This document shows, piece by piece, positions 22,786-32,985 of a stretch of DNA of 64,000 nucleotides. The stretch is from contig PTFA01000028.1 in assembly GCA_003342895.1 (NCBI GenBank), positions 3,265,581 through 3,329,580 of the forward strand, in the 5' to 3' direction. Each line of letters starts with the position of its first letter. Within the stretch, counting starts at the first letter, position 1. Origin of the DNA: Casuarius casuarius. Lineage: Eukaryota > Chordata > Aves > Casuariiformes > Casuariidae. A program made the position numbers and the translations under genes. The notes beneath the pieces are model-generated. The model worked only from the letters and a program-made list of their open reading frames with translations. It was not told where the DNA came from and made no database searches.

Positions 22786-25425
22786 TACGGTGGTGCAGAA
22801 AATGCTGCAGCTGGCCACGAGAGGTCTCCTCCGTGGCTCCGTGCTCCGTGGAAGGATTGTATGTGCCTGCAGAAAAATGCTACCATGCAGGGAGATGACA
22901 AATCAAAGCTTGCACTGTACTTCAGGTAACTAAAAGCAAAAGTATGTAGGAGCATACTGATAGGGAAGAGACTGACTTCCTGCAAAAGCAGACAGAGCTT
23001 TGGTGCTCAAGTTGGTGCCTAGAAATGTAACAGACCTTATCAAGGGCATCAACAGTGAAGATTTGCGCCTGTCAAATGGAAAAGGTGTGAACACACTCAC
23101 TTTCACACAAGGAGCTGAAAAATTATCTTGTTCTTGCTAAAGTTGAGTTGTATAGTTTGTAAAAAATTTGACCTTGAACTTAGCTACCAGTCAGCAATGT
23201 CCTCTTGCTGCCCATTTCAAAAGAAGGGCACGAAAGACCCTTGCACTAAGTTTCATTTTAAAAACAGCTAAAATCAAGGGACTAGTGAGGTGCCCATTAT
23301 TATTCTTATCAAAAACAGAAGCTGAAACCAAAGTTCTGAGCCTTTCTGGACTTTATGGAAAAGACAATCCAGAACTAGATCCAGATTCAAATATCCTGAT
23401 TCAATAATCATGTAATTTGCAGAGCCTGATATCCCTCATGTGTGGAAAAACCTGAGATTTTTACCCCACATAGCCCAAAACCTATGACTCCTTTCTTATG
23501 ATCACCTCTTTGCTCTTACAGTCACACATGCTCTTCCACAAAACATTCACCGCTCTTGGTCCTAGAAGCCAATGCTTACCATCCTCTCTGGAAAAAATTA
23601 CATATTTGTGAAACTCCGGCGGCCCTGGGCCCTTTTCAGGTAAGCAATGTGTTGTAAATAGTGGAGGTGTTTTGGGGTGTTGTTTTCTGGAGCAGCAGCT
23701 TCACCGCAGGACAAGAGTCATAGGAGACGCGGGAACTCTGCTGGTTAAAACAAACTCACAAGTATTGCAGGGTGCAAAGTTTAAGAGGGAGAGGTGAAAG
23801 ACGCTGCTTCATTCTCTGGTAGCACCTTTGCAGTGCTGTGCACACCTGCACTCACACAAAAAGGGTTGTGACTGCTCTCTTCCCGTTATGGGCTTTGGGT
23901 CAGACTCTCCCAGCAGTATGTTACCTTTGAAGCTGGTGCCAGAATTTCCACCTTAAGGACTGTTGAAATGTCTTTGTTATTGCTCCCCCCCCCGCCCCAA
24001 GCATTTTGGGGTGGGCCTTTTTCGATCAAACTCCCTACTCAAGGCTATACACTGCCTTGGAAAATGGTCTCCAGAGCAGCTCTGCTTCCAGCCCACCCCA
24101 CCAAAATGCCTCCGAGGCAGCCTGCAGCCCGCCTGTGGGCTGCCTGTACCAGATGTGTGTGGTAGGCAGTGGGCTTACTCTCTGGGGATGATTCAGTCCA
24201 GGGGGTTGCCTTGAGCTGCCCCTTTCTCTGCTGTCTGTGAGTGTGGTGCTGGGGCTGCCCGCGGGGCACATAACCTCCGCATTGCTCCATCTTAGCATTT
24301 TCCTTGGTAATGTTCCTCAGCTCCTTCTAAACCACTGATGCAGCCAATGGGCTCAGAATTATTCGGCAATAAGGAGCTGGTTTGGCTTACCTGCTTCTTT
24401 CTTTATTCGATTTATTCCCAGACTTACAGGACTCATCTTTGTTTATCTACACATGCAGGGCCCTGTTACACAAATGCAAACAGGAAAACAAGTAGGTGTG
24501 TGGTAAGTGAACTCCTGCATCAAACTGGCATTCCTAATTATTGTGTCAAGTCATTTCCCAATGTGAGGATAATGAAAAGTGAAGCATTAGAGTTAATGAA
24601 AAAATTCAGGTTGAGAAATCAAGCCCTAGAACAGGCAAGATAGTCCCGAAGTGAATGTTGCCAACTGAAGAATAATGATAATCTCTGTGTTCTTGTTGCA
24701 TGTCGATAATAAACACTTTACAGAGAAAGTAGAAAGATAAGTGGGACAGAATTATTTTTGCAGTGGGTTCTCTAATTTGGGAGCTTTCCTGGGGTTTGAA
24801 TGTTTTTTTTTTCTTAATCTTAATGGTAGTTGTTTACTTTTATTTTCCTACTGTTTTAAAGAAAGAGGGAAAGCAACATCTGAAATATTTGGCACTCATA
24901 TAATATATGTTCCATTGGCTTCATCTGATCACAAAGGTTACAAGCTTTGCTGACTGCATGGAGCGCTTGTAAATTTTCGAAGTTAAATAAAGAGATTAGG
25001 TTTGCTGAACATACAAAAATCTATCATTTTTGCCAATGGAGCTCATAAATGCTTTGATCCATCGCTGTTTGGCCTGAAGTCTCTTAAAGGCAAGCTGATC
25101 ATTGATTCTCTGCGTTCTGCCAGGTACGGTCTCGAAAGCATCTGGACACCGAAGGAACCCAAGTCTGTGATTTTCACATGCTAAGGCCCACACTGTGGGA
25201 TGTGTCCCACGCAATGTTGGCTCTCGAACAGCGAGCTGTGTCATCCAAGCTGGCTGTCAAGTTGTCTCTGTAATCAGCAGAGATACTTCCGAAGAGGGAA
25301 GGCTGATGTGTCTCAGTCGGAGATGAGTGTACAGGATAGGTGTGCTGAATCATCGATCTCCTTTCCTGCAGGAGCCCAGACAACTAGCTTAGACTCGATG
25401 TCTGACATCATTAATTAGGTGAGAT
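22786..25425. other. Non-coding stretch with a C-rich run
   Basis: No gene identified. A run of nine C plus gcccc lies at 23985-23998 (ctcccccccccgcccc). Several 60-100 codon frames at about 23960-24640 overlap on both strands without conserved content. The 24960-25180 part is AT-rich and complex but not distinctive. Confidence 0.5.
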
Positions 25426-25429
25426 GAAT

Positions 25430-25610
25430 TCCCCCCAAAGGGCTAAACCCAGGACCTCAGCCACCTGTAATGCAATTTAGACACCTGCATTGAAGGGACT
25501 GAGCCACAGTGCTCTCACCCAAACGCTTGGTGCCTGAGAGACTGTAGGCACCTCCATTTCCCCAGTACTTTGGTGCCTAATACTTGTGCCCAGAATGCTC
25601 CCATCCCGGC
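25430..25610. repeat. Possible ancient amniote repeat of the aggcacct/gtgcct type
   Basis: The words gacacctgcatt, tggtgcctgagagactg, taggcacctcca and ttggtgcctaatac recur at intervals. This pattern is typical, from memory, of a sauropsid interspersed repeat rich in taggcacctaa/ttaggtgcctaa words. The fragment is divergent and I cannot name the family. Confidence 0.35.
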
Positions 25611-26160
25611 TGAGCTGGCCAGATGGGCACCCATTGCACACACCTCTGTGTGTGTCTGCTATGGGGCTTTGCATGCAAGTCCCTTGAGGAATGTGATTCA
25701 GGCCTCATTTCACCACATGATCTTATGCACAGGGGCACATACATTGCCCTTCCAGATTTTTTGCAGAATTATCATCTATTTATAACAAAGATCACATTGC
25801 AGGTTTCATCCATGCTTCCAGGAAAGGGCAAACCAGTTACTTTCATATCTATTTATCCCAATTTCCTAAGGGAACAAGGCTTATGCTATTGCTCTGCTTG
25901 CCTACTTTTCTCTCTGTCAAGCCCTCTTAATAAGTTGTTCCATCTTGCTTGCTCTCTCCATAGTCTCACAAATATTTCACTCTCAGATGCCTAGTGGCAT
26001 GGATTTAACAGGAGAGGTGGGCTGTCTCCTTACCCCAGATTCACCTGTAGCTTGTAGGTTAGGACATTCTCTTATGGGAGGTAGAAAAAAAAGGGCTTGA
26101 ACTTTCCAGGCTGAGGAGGATGCTGAGCCCACCTCACCCCGTTGCCTGACTTTGAGCTGT
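25611..26160. other. Non-coding stretch, nothing recognised
   Basis: Mixed-composition sequence. The 123-codon + frame at 25623-25994 lacks recognisable features. Confidence 0.5.
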
Positions 26161-26164
26161 TACA

Positions 26165-26215
26165 TAAAAAACAGTTTCCCTACCTCAGTTTCTTAGAATG
26201 AGAAAGCATAACCTT
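26165..26215 (+). repeat. Possible MIR-like fragment
   Basis: The string gtttccctacctcagtttc followed by ttagaatgagaaagcataacc resembles the MIR block ...tgcctcagtttcctcatctgtaaaatgggaataatacc. Only one block is visible, so this is a weak call. Confidence 0.3.
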
Positions 26216-27099
26216 AGGGGCATATAGCCCTTAAGGTAGGCTTCCTGTTTCCTAAGTTTAGCCAGCTGTAAGTCAGGCCTCTGGTCATCTGTACCCAGAG
26301 GGATGATTCAAGAACAAGAACAGATTTCAAAAAGGAACATCTCTGATTACTGCATCCATTTATCTTAAAGATGTCCTTTTTTTACCCCTTCCCTGGTGTG
26401 TTGGGTGAGACAGTCCAAACTCGATGGAGAGCAGAAGAGGCCTTACCACAGATGGAGAAAGGCATCTTCAGGCATACGCCTTCCCTCAGGTTGCGACCAC
26501 CCCAGAGATTTCTGAGAAACCTAAGGCAGAAAGATGAGGGCTGGTCCCTACAAGGACGTATGTGCAAGGACACGAGGTTTTTGAATCCCAAATACCCTTT
26601 GGGCTATATACTCTATTCAACCAACACATCAGTATTTCAAGCATGGTAAAGCCTTTGCTAAGGAAGACAGACCCTTCCAGTCTCTTCTCACAGACTAGAC
26701 TGCCCCTTTGCTTTTTCATCTTAGTTCCTGCTACACGAATGCCTCTCCTGTGAGCGTGGGTTACCGGTCTTGTTCTCAATATTCCAAATAACATCTGATC
26801 GGTGTGCTGTACAAAGTTGTGAATACTTCCTTATGTCTACTGGAAATACTTTCCTTTATGAATTTCCTTTATATTATAACTATAAACTTTTGCATTTTTC
26901 ACAGCCATACCAAAAAAGTCAAAGTCTGGTGACTTTCTACTTCTGTATTATTTCCAACTGATGAATCCCTAGACTACTGTAGAAATCCTACTGTTAGTTA
27001 AAAAAGGCATGATTTTGAAAACTGTGGTGTTAAATTTCAAACTATTACTATTATTTCAGGCTTGCAGGTTATCTACTTCTCCATGTACAATGTTCAGAT
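26216..27099. other. Non-coding stretch, nothing recognised
   Basis: AT-rich sequence with a few 60-100 codon frames around 26371-26794 on both strands. No motif, splice pair or repeat that I can support. Confidence 0.5.
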
Positions 27100-27149
27100 G
27101 TGGGTTTTTTTGCCAGGATGCATCCTGCATTCGGCTAATCAGTAAATTT

Positions 27150-28620
27150 CATTAGCATACACCTACTTTTTCAACCACAGTCCTTAATGAAACCAGCTAA
27201 AAAAGCATCCCAGTTCCTGGGGAATGCTACTAGTTCTTCTTCAGCACAAGCAGTTGACATCTCCCTTTAAAGCCATTTCTTACCTTCTTACTACTGTTCT
27301 TGAGCTTTTCCTTTTTGCTTTTCCATTTTAACTAACAATTTCCCATGTTTCAAGTGCTTCACTGATATTCAAACAGCTTAGCTCCACTGCAGTTTCTTTC
27401 TTCAAAGCAGTCAGTGCTCTTACCAAAGGTGCTATGTTAGCCTAGCACTCTCCACCTGGCAGGCCCAGGCTGCTGCTGGTTTTTGATTTTCCATCAATCA
27501 TCATGTCATTAATGATGCCCTTCCTTTGAAATTTGTCCTATACTCTTGCATACTATTACAGTCAAGCTAACATGTCTTTAAACGTAAGTTCACTTTCTTA
27601 ATTATGGTTACTATATTTACTGTGCTCAGGTCATATGGATCCCTCTCCTTCATGGCTTGACAAAATCAGCAGAAGTCACTGCCAGCTCTCACAGTCCCGC
27701 GGTGAGCGATCTGCTCCCTGCTGGCCCAGCGTGCGCGGCCCTCAGAGTGCTGCTTCTCCGCTGAGAAGGTATTTTCTATTTCCTTACACTCATCCCATAT
27801 CTGTCCTGCATTTCTCTTTATTTTAATGTTCTTACAGAAAACCCAAGTAGAGTTTCATTTAGTATTTTCACACACCTACACCATCTCTAATTCTCTCAGT
27901 AGAAAAACACCATTTCTCTTCCCCTTTAAAATCTTTGTGCTTCAATACCTAAATAACTTTTTATGATTTCCTTTTATTATTACTATTTAATTTCCTCTGC
28001 AAACTTCTAACTCAGTTTGACTTTTGGCAATGTTTACTTCAGCCCTGTGCTTCCTGGCCTCCAAAATGAAGTTTTCTTTGTTGATTAGCTCTTTCCTCCG
28101 TTCCAAATAGACACTCTGCCGGACTGTCTAAGGTGGTTCTCCATCCAGTACAGTCTGCAGCCCTTCCCTGCAAGTTTTCCTCCTTCCTTGTGATGCAAAT
28201 TCCAGAGAGCTCCTTGCAGTTTTTATTGAAAAGAAATTCCAAGTCTCCTTCACTGTAAGTAGTTTTTAACTCTTTGGCCTAATTGGCTTCACTTCTTAAG
28301 ATCAGTTCTCTTAGCTTCTCAAATCTGTCCTTTTCAAATTGAAAATCTGACTTACTTGTTTTTGTATATGCCTCCATTTCATTTGAAATGAATCAACCCA
28401 GTTTGGCTAATGGCTCAATTTAGCTCTGAAATTAATGTTAGTCTTTCCACTGGCTGTAGAAACTTGGATCTGTCCTATTTAAATGTTCTCCAGGGCTGAG
28501 GGTGTAAACACAGTATTATGGGCCATGGTTTCAGCTGGTTTAAATTGCTAAAGCTCCACTGGACTCTAGCCAGTCAAGTGGAGTCTCCCTTGTCTAAGAA
28601 GTCGAAGTTTTCATCAGAGT
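27150..28620 (-). mobile_element. Possible very old antisense retroelement remnant (C/T-rich stretch)
   Basis: For about 1.4 kb the + strand is persistently T/C-rich, so the minus strand is A/G-rich in the manner of many retroelement sense strands. A 67-codon minus-strand frame at 28039-28242 (containing KNCKELSGICITRKEENL and RKLHFGGQEAQG) is more protein-like in composition than most frames here. I do not recognise a reverse-transcriptase, gag or envelope motif, and I cannot define ends. An alternative is strand-asymmetric intronic sequence. A repeat-library search would decide. Confidence 0.25.
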
Positions 28621-28839
28621 ATTTTGGAAGCAACTACAGTCTCTTAAATTACTAAGAAAAGAAATATTTTTGCCATCTTTCCACAGAAGAAACTGCAATA
28701 AAATCTCTGTTCTCACACTGTTTATAGTAGCCTCCAAATTAATTTACTGTACCTGTCATAATATATTATCAATGCCTTCCATGTGCATTACCTCATTTGA
28801 GAGCCTCTTCTGTTGTATATAGCAAATGCCATGAAAAAA

Positions 28840-29110
28840 ATTAATGTGATACAAATAACCTTTGGATTGATTTAACTCTGTGTCCAGACGCTCCCAGTCC
28901 TCCTACGTGCGGTGATTGGAAGGTAGCATGCAGGCAGCGGCAGCAGTAATGAGAGGGAGAGAGAGCAGCAGCCGTCTTCAAAATCTGCAGCGAGTTAGGC
29001 AGAGCCAGCTACAAAGGGGCCAGAGGCTAATTATCATATTGAAGTTTGATTAAGTGGTAGTACACTGAATTGGACAGGAAGATTACACAGTCTGAGAGTG
29101 TTAGATCCTC
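28840..29110. promoter_or_regulatory. CNE-like block
   Basis: Complex sequence carrying a homeodomain-type core (gaggctaattatc), an NKX2-like ttaagtgg at 29050-29057, and purine-rich stretches, with no repeat signature. This looks like a conserved enhancer of the kind that populates gene deserts around developmental regulators. Conservation and activity are not shown by this window. Confidence 0.25.
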
Positions 29111-29815
29111 ATCAGTTTTTCCCCTCCATTAAACTGTATCACATTCCTATCACCAGACATGTCTAAAGACAAGCCAGCTGAGAGAAGAGGAGACCAGAGA
29201 AGTCAAAAGCACGGTAGCTGCACACGTAAAATGCACTGGTTGCCTCCGAGGGCATGTCATGTTTTAAGGCAAAAGAGTATATTTCCATAAGGTAAAGGGT
29301 GAAGCTGTTCAATGCAAACTAATAATAACAAAGCCCATAGTGGCTTTCTGCCACCCACCAGCCAAGGTGAATATGGTCTGATAGCGTGTTATTACTCATT
29401 CAGTAATGATACAGTGTTAGCTGGTGCTGAACGACTGATCACACTTAACGTGCTTTGACGTGTTTGCATGGCTACCTCCAGTGTACTGGGATTTAAACAA
29501 ACTCAGGTGCGAATTCCAGAGTTCAGCTCTTCTCTTCCTTCCTGCATCTTGTCACTTCGACCTGCGCTAAAATACACAACCACCTTGTCACAGGCTGCTC
29601 TGTTCACTGTGATAGACAGACTGAGAGAGCACGCACGGGTTTCGGTGGTTACCTGCCCCATGCAGGAACACAGGCCGACAAACATTAGTCTAGGCACAAG
29701 CCACTTCATTCCTGACAGGTATTACCGACTACTGAGGAAAGCACACCAACCCTCTTTCTATTTTTAACCCTATTTTGACACAATGCCCACTTCAGAGCGA
29801 CTGCACGCTTGGCTG
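29111..29815. other. Non-coding stretch, nothing recognised
   Basis: AT-leaning complex sequence, possibly continuing the CNE-like block to about 29460. The 99-codon + frame at 29468-29767 has no recognisable domain. Confidence 0.5.
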
Positions 29816-29819
29816 TTGG

Positions 29820-30010
29820 CCTCTGCACTGAAGTGGCGGTGGAGCACTGGCGTGTCCCGAGTGGCCGGCGGAGCAGAAGGAGGAAGCCCGAGGGAGCAGA
29901 GAGGGCAGGAGAGCGGGGAAAAGGGTGGGTCGGGCTCGGGCAGCGGCGGCCGTTTCTGCAGTGGCGGCCTGCTCACGGGCTCGGCGCGTGTCACGAGAGC
30001 TGCTGCAGCC
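29820..30010. promoter_or_regulatory. CpG-rich patch
   Basis: Dense CpG and purine-rich GC sequence (gtggccggcgg, gggtcgggctcgggcagcgg, gctcggcgcgtgtcacg) flanked by AT-rich DNA. Overlapping frames of 79-113 codons on both strands are compositional. It could be a short CpG island serving an unannotated transcript. No TATA, splice donor or conserved exon is evident. Confidence 0.25.
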
Positions 30011-31053
30011 GTGGAAGAACTGAGACGGAGCAGAAGCCAAATGTTAGTGTGGGGAAATATGTGTTTCCTGCCCACCCCGCAAATCTTTCCTCTTGTAAGG
30101 TACTTGAATCCAGTTCAATGTTAGGATAGTTCAATTCAAACCACTTGGACCACTCTAATACCACAGCTAAACTCTCAGCCTCCAGTAACCAGCCCATCCC
30201 TTCTGATCTTACACTGTCTCCCCAAAGCACAGGTCACACATAGTTTTCTAAATCTTGAAAACTCTCAGAACAGTTCCTGATCCTCTATAGTTTGTACATT
30301 TCTGAGAGGCACCATAGATTATTGTCAGCCTTAAAGAGCAAACAAACAAAAAAACCCTCACCCTCTTCTTCTTTCTGAACATGCAAAACACTGTTTCCTC
30401 TTTGCTCATATGTGCATAAATCCCAGCTCTGTACACACTAAGACAAAAAATATTATCATAGTTCATATTTGCATTATACCAGTTGTTTTCAGGTTTTTTT
30501 CAGTGAAGGTGCAGACACCTAAACAGCAAATTTTAGCCTGCTGACGTGGGCTTGCTTTTCTCAGTTACCTTTTGCAGACTCTGCAGAGGCAGCCAACAGA
30601 TGCCCCGGGGCCTCTGAGGCCCCCCAGGGTGAAAAACCACTGCAGCAGGCACAGAGCTGAGGCTTGGGTGCACTGTGCTTCTGGACACCATTTTTGTAGC
30701 AATGCCAGCAAGCTGAATTCTGCACAGACTACCCCTCTGGATGGGATAAACCCTATTTAAAAGGTGAAAAGGCCACTGCAGTTCAAACCTAATGTTTTCT
30801 TCTTCTAACCAGGTGATACCGTGGGAAAATGGAGTAAGTGATATCACTAGTGTTTATTGAAGCTAGATAATTCAGGATAGCAGAAAAGTCTGACAAAATC
30901 TATTGCTTAATGTATGAGGTTTATGAACTTGGCTACACAAGGTATTTAGGGGGATGGTAGTGTGTGATAGGTGAAAGTGGGAATTTAAAAGCCTAACAGC
31001 TATTCCACACTAGAACCCATCCCATAGTCCTTCCCTGCCATGCTGTGTAACTG
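30011..31053. other. Non-coding stretch, nothing recognised
   Basis: About 1 kb of mixed sequence without an assignable exon or repeat. Confidence 0.5.
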
Positions 31054-31120
31054 GCATATAGTTTATGCATATATATATAGGGAGGCATAGTTTATAGCAT
31101 GCATATAGTTTATTGCTATG
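31054..31120 (+). repeat. Short local tandem-like repeat (gcata-gtttat units)
   Basis: The unit gcata(ta)gtttat occurs three times in about 60 bases, at roughly 31054, 31085 and 31101, with an (AT)n run between the first two. It is best explained by replication slippage. Confidence 0.6.
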
Positions 31121-31754
31121 ATTTTATACCATTTAGCTTAACTGCATTTGGAAAGGCCAGTAGAAGGTGTTGGAGCTAGTACTCTGCTGGCTGCTCTGCA
31201 CCAACTACCATGAGCTTTCCCCACTGTTTTCAGCCATAAATTCTCCATTTTCCCACACAGGTGCCAGCTGCGGCATCTGAGACATGTGCCGCTCTCCCGG
31301 AGAACCAGTGCAGCTCCCAGGCTGGAGGTTCACCAAGTGACAATGGCCGGACAGTGCCACCATGAGAGCCTCAGGGTGAGGTTTCACCCCCCAGCCACCA
31401 GCTTTGGGAGGCTGTGAGCCCACAGGGGTGCCGGGGCTCTTCATGGGGGCTGCTGGGGCTCCCAGTCGAGGCTGGGTGGGGATTCGGCAGCAAGCCCTGG
31501 CTGGCCCACTCTGCTGTGAAGCAGCAGGACTTCCACAGCGCCATGGTCATCTGCCTGCGAGCAACTCCCTGAGCCTCCCTTCCCCTCAAACTCTGGGAGT
31601 TGCTTGTGGTTTGCAAAGATATGAAGATTTTTGGTATGCTGCTCATGGGGTAAATAAATAGGCCTGCCTTGTTTTTACAGTTCATGCTCGGAAGTAGCTT
31701 TTGGAGCATGAACAAGTTCCTGCAGCGTAAGGCAGGGTGTGAGCCTGCGGTGCA
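31121..31754. other. Non-coding stretch, nothing recognised
   Basis: Mixed composition, GC-richer at about 31260-31560. A 176-codon minus-strand frame (31371-31901) crosses it, but the residues show no recognisable domain and other frames are open too. Confidence 0.45.
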
Positions 31755-31870
31755 CCAGCTGCGCCAGGGAAGCGCTGCGCGCTCTTGCCTGGAGGTTCCC
31801 TGCGAAAACCGAGCGGTAGCTCCTCTCGCCGCCGGTGACAGCGGCGCTCCTCTGCCTTTGTACATCAAAA
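31755..31870. promoter_or_regulatory. Short CpG-rich patch
   Basis: About 115 bases with clustered CpGs (ctgcgccagggaagcgctgcgcgc, ctctcgccgccggtgacagcggcgctc). It is too short to meet usual CpG-island length limits. Function unknown. Confidence 0.2.
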
Positions 31871-32894
31871 CGCAGGGCCCGAAAGCTATCTGCAGGCTCA
31901 TCTGGTTGCACCTGCAGCGTGAAGCCTTGCGATCCGTCTCTGATATCCTTTACTGTCCTTTTCCTCTAGTTTGCTGTGTTGCCAACACACTGCTTTTGAC
32001 ACGTATTGTATTGGTGTGACTTTCATTGCAGAAACTTGCAGTTATCAGGACAGATCTTGACTGTTGTCTCAGACTGATATTCCAGCACCTCCTGTAATCA
32101 GCTGCTATTGCAGTATAGCTAGAGGGGCTTCCTCAGGGACAAATGTTTAGATGCAGGCATTCACGCACTTATAGAATAATTTATCTGATAAAAATTTGAC
32201 TTGCTATTTTATGTCCTCCTTCCTCTCAAGAAACAGTATCATGGGTTCTGCAAAATTTGACATGTGCCTATTCACACTGTAGGAAACACCATGTCTGTGT
32301 TTCCACAAACCAACAGCAAACCTGCTTTCCCTGTTATCTCCTTAATGGCTCTGTCTTTATTCATAGGTCTGAGATACAGTGACAAAAGATTTCTCTTTAA
32401 GGATAAACCCTTGGAAAGTTTTGACTCTTTCAGCAAAACAGTATCTGTCACCATCACAAACAATGTAACTGGAAAGGAAATTTCTTTTTTCCCCCACAAG
32501 CACATGATAATGCTTATAAGGATCCATAGCTCCTGAGCTGGAAACTGCAGTTAATGTCAGTGATGATAAGCCCTGCTAAGCCTGTGTCATTTGCTAGTAC
32601 CCTCAGCCCACTGGTCGAAACGGGCACTGAGCTCATGGCATTGAGGTCAGCTTTAACATCATCATGGTACTTTTTGCTGTGATTGGCTCCTGCTGGTTAA
32701 TCCCACTACTGCTGATGCCACGTCAGATGCTGGTAAACGAAGGATTCATGTTTACTCACTGCTGTTAATAAGACTTAAGTGAGATCTCAGCTATGGCAGG
32801 GGTGGAAGAAGTCAGCCCCGGAGTGATTACTGCTCCGCTGGACGGTTAGAGAACATGTGTGATCGTCTGAGAGCAGTTCACACGCACAGGGCCG
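31871..32894. other. Non-coding stretch, nothing recognised
   Basis: AT-rich sequence. Short frames at 32264-32536 on both strands are mutually overlapping shadows without motif support. Confidence 0.5.
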
Positions 32895-32985
32895 TATGAG
32901 GATCTCACTCCAGTGCAAACGATGTCTCCTTTGAAGTCAAGGCAATTCCATTAGCAGGGAACAAGAGTGAGATGAGAATCAAACA
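32895..32985. repeat. Ancient amniote palindromic repeat, well-preserved copy
   Basis: Inverted arms atctcactc (32902-32910) and gagtgagat (32965-32973) match perfectly. They enclose cagtgcaaacgatgtctcc and ttgaagtcaaggcaattcc. The layout fits the old sauropsid element type with arms around gtaaatg...ctccattgaagtcaatggagtt. A short non-coding palindrome like this behaves as a MITE. The family name is not recoverable by eye. Confidence 0.55.
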
